Source: Pseudoips prasinana
Taxonomy: Eukaryota > Arthropoda > Insecta > Lepidoptera > Nolidae
Reading direction: 5' to 3'
NCBI GenBank assembly: GCA_951640165.1
Contig: OX621236.1
Location: forward strand, 31,922,948-31,986,947
DNA length: 64,000 nt
Below are positions 40,001 through 43,000 of the stretch, piece after piece. Each line of letters begins with the position of its first letter. Position 1 is the first letter of the stretch. The translations under genes and the position numbers were made by a program. The notes beneath the pieces are model-generated. The model saw only the letters and a list, made by a program, of their open reading frames with translations. It did no database searches and was not told the DNA's origin.

Positions 40001-43000
40001 GGTTTTGCTTATTCGGTTATGAGCTTTTCTAACCTCCTTTCATGCCTGATTTTTATTAAACCTGAAGGTTATCACACTAATATTATAAAGGCGAAAGTGT
40101 GTATGTTGGTTTCTTCCTCACGTTTAAACGGCTGGAGCGATTTTAATAAAATGTGGTATGGAGTTAGCTGACACCCTGGATTAACATATAGGCTATAATT
40201 TATTAAGTTTAACGCGGGCAAAACTACGGGGCACAGCTGGTTAAAAATAAATGTATGTGCTAAAAGTCTATACTTACGGACTTTTACTTTAACGTATTGG
40301 CAGTGGTTACTATAGTGTTAGAGTCGGCCTCTAACATTATCCGACTGTTGTCTTATGACTATACGGGATCATAGCTTAACGTGCCTAGAGAAGCACGGAG
40401 ACACTGTGAAAGTAAGTCAATTAAACGGTGATCCATCTATATACTAACCGCGTACTTAGGTGGGGTCTCGAACAGACCGGTGAAGGCAACATAACCGCCA
40501 CATTTCATACTAATATCAGAATTCCCAAAGTGTGATTTTGTGAGTCTTACTTCCCTTCACACCTAAGATGTTAAGCTGAGCGTAATTTACTTTGGAATTA
40601 ATGAAGAAGATTTTTAGTACAGTATGAAGTTTTAGTAGTATTTTTGTTTGTTTTTAATTTAAAATAACTTGTATTGTATGTCAACGTTGTCTATGTTTAG
40701 CGCGTGTTGTGCATGCCTTTAATAGGTGTACATATAAGAACTGAATTATATAATGAGCTAAGATTTAAATTTTGTGTATGTATACTGTTGGTGTGTCTAT
40801 AATAAATAAATAAGTTACAAATTGGACATCAACTAACACGGAAAACTGTTTCATTTTCCCATCATGGTGAAGCTGTCGCCGAGAGTTAGAGTTATATTTT
40901 TAACTGATACATTACGACGTTCATTGTGTTGAATAATTTATTATAATATAAGTTTATGTTTAACTGTTGTTTATGTAACCTAATATCTACTAGGTATAGT
41001 TCCACAAACTTATCTGGCCCGGTGGCCAAAAGTAGAACTAACGACGCCAGTTTGAAATGTCAATCGGCGTGTTATTCCCTGACATTCCTGCCATTGATTG
41101 TTTGTTGCGCGTATTTATTTTTCTTTTTGTGGTTTTTAATTGTGAAAAATGCCGAAAGCTTTAAAAAGTGATGGGAGGAACGTTATATTACAAGTATTGA
41201 ATTATATGAAGGAAGAAAAACGCCTTCAGGCACCGATTATACCCTTCAATAAGTAGTATGAACGCGTAGCTTGCTGCTACAGGTTAGTGTTGTCAGCTTC
41301 TGAAAAAATACGAAACTCCCCCTCGCACTTTAAATTAAAATACATATTTTAAAATATTCTTTATTTATTTAATTTTTGCTATATCCATTGTATGTGTCGG
41401 GGATTGATTTGTAAGAAAACTTGTGAAAGAAAAAGAGCAAGCAGATGCAAAAATTTATAGCAGATCTGAATATTTGTACATCGAATTCTGAAATGCCTAC
41501 ATTGATTGCAGAAGCTTTTGATAAAATAATAGTCAATGAATGGCAAAAGCATTGCAATCATAAAAAAAATATTGAAAACGAGTATCGAAAAAGGGATGGA
41601 TACTTAGACGAGCCTTTCATCATTCATTTAGGTGGTGTTAGTGAAAGTGAAAGCAGTGATTACGATAATGATGATGATGAAATGACATCTGAATTAAACA
41701 ATTCCGTTGACATAATAATACCTGGAGTATCTCCGTTAGAAAACACTCAGCATACATTTTAAGTAAATGATTGTATAAAAATATAAAGATTTGTAATGAC
41801 AGTATTTGTTTGCTTTTTAGTGAAGTAATATTTACGTTACAATGTGCATATTATTTTTACCCACTTTATTGCAAAAAATAGTTACTAGCAACACTAAAAG
41901 CGATAACAGCGACGCTGCCAGCGGGCCAGATAAGTTTGCGGGACCTGACAGCGGGGAAGTGGCAACGTGACTTCTTGTTGTGACAGCTTTATCTGGAAGA
42001 GTCTGTACAATCGGATACTCTATGTATATAGCAGTATAAAGGGCTTTTAGTACTTTCTATTGCTTAATGCATACATTATATCTTAGACTGACGAAGAGTG
42101 ATATATATCTCTTTGCCTTCGTTTACAACCTATTGCTACTGGTATGAGTGCCGTATTATAGTATCAGAAAATGTTTGATTTGAAGTTAATTTTAGCACAA
42201 TCTATTTACTTTTCATCAATGGTCTGCTTTTAGTCGAATGTAATCTTACACAGCTTACAAAGCAGTATTTATATACATATATTACACGGCTAACATCAGA
42301 GGAAGTGATAGCTCTGAAACTGCACCTAACGAAGAGCGACGGAGAGCAACCTGTCATGCCATTTTTATAAAAAATTAGATTATTTCTACTGGTCGGAAAT
42401 TTAATAACTACTTGCTGTGCCCCGTGGTGTTACCCGCGTTAAGCTTTATAAATTATCACAGCTCCTCCCCCGTAGGTAATAGCGTGATTATATGTAGCCT
42501 ATATGTTGACCCAACCTCTTAGTAATATTCATGTAAAATTTGAAGTAAATCCATGCAGTACTTTTTAAGTTTAGCCCGGCCATACATACAGACACACAGA
42601 CAAAAATTCTAAAAACTATATTTTTGGATTCGATATTGAATGTAGATCACGCCCCAGGTATCCTTTAAAAAAATATTGTAAAGTTTCGACTTTCCTACGA
42701 TTTTATTATATGTATAGATAACTACGTCTTATACTTGTTATTAGTAACGGATTGCACTATGTATTTATAACTAAGGGCAAGTGGCAGGGAGGGAATTCTT
42801 GTTGTTGTACCAACTCTATCTGAGCGAGCCGTGCAGTCGAATGCTATATGAATTGTACTGGGTTTATTTCTTATACTTACTCTAAAGCATATATTTCGGA
42901 GCAATAAGAATATGATTGATTTAAAAAAGTATAAGGAGGTCATTATATTTTTACAAAGAGACTGTCCCTAAAACACACCCTCTCATACATCTTCTCATCA

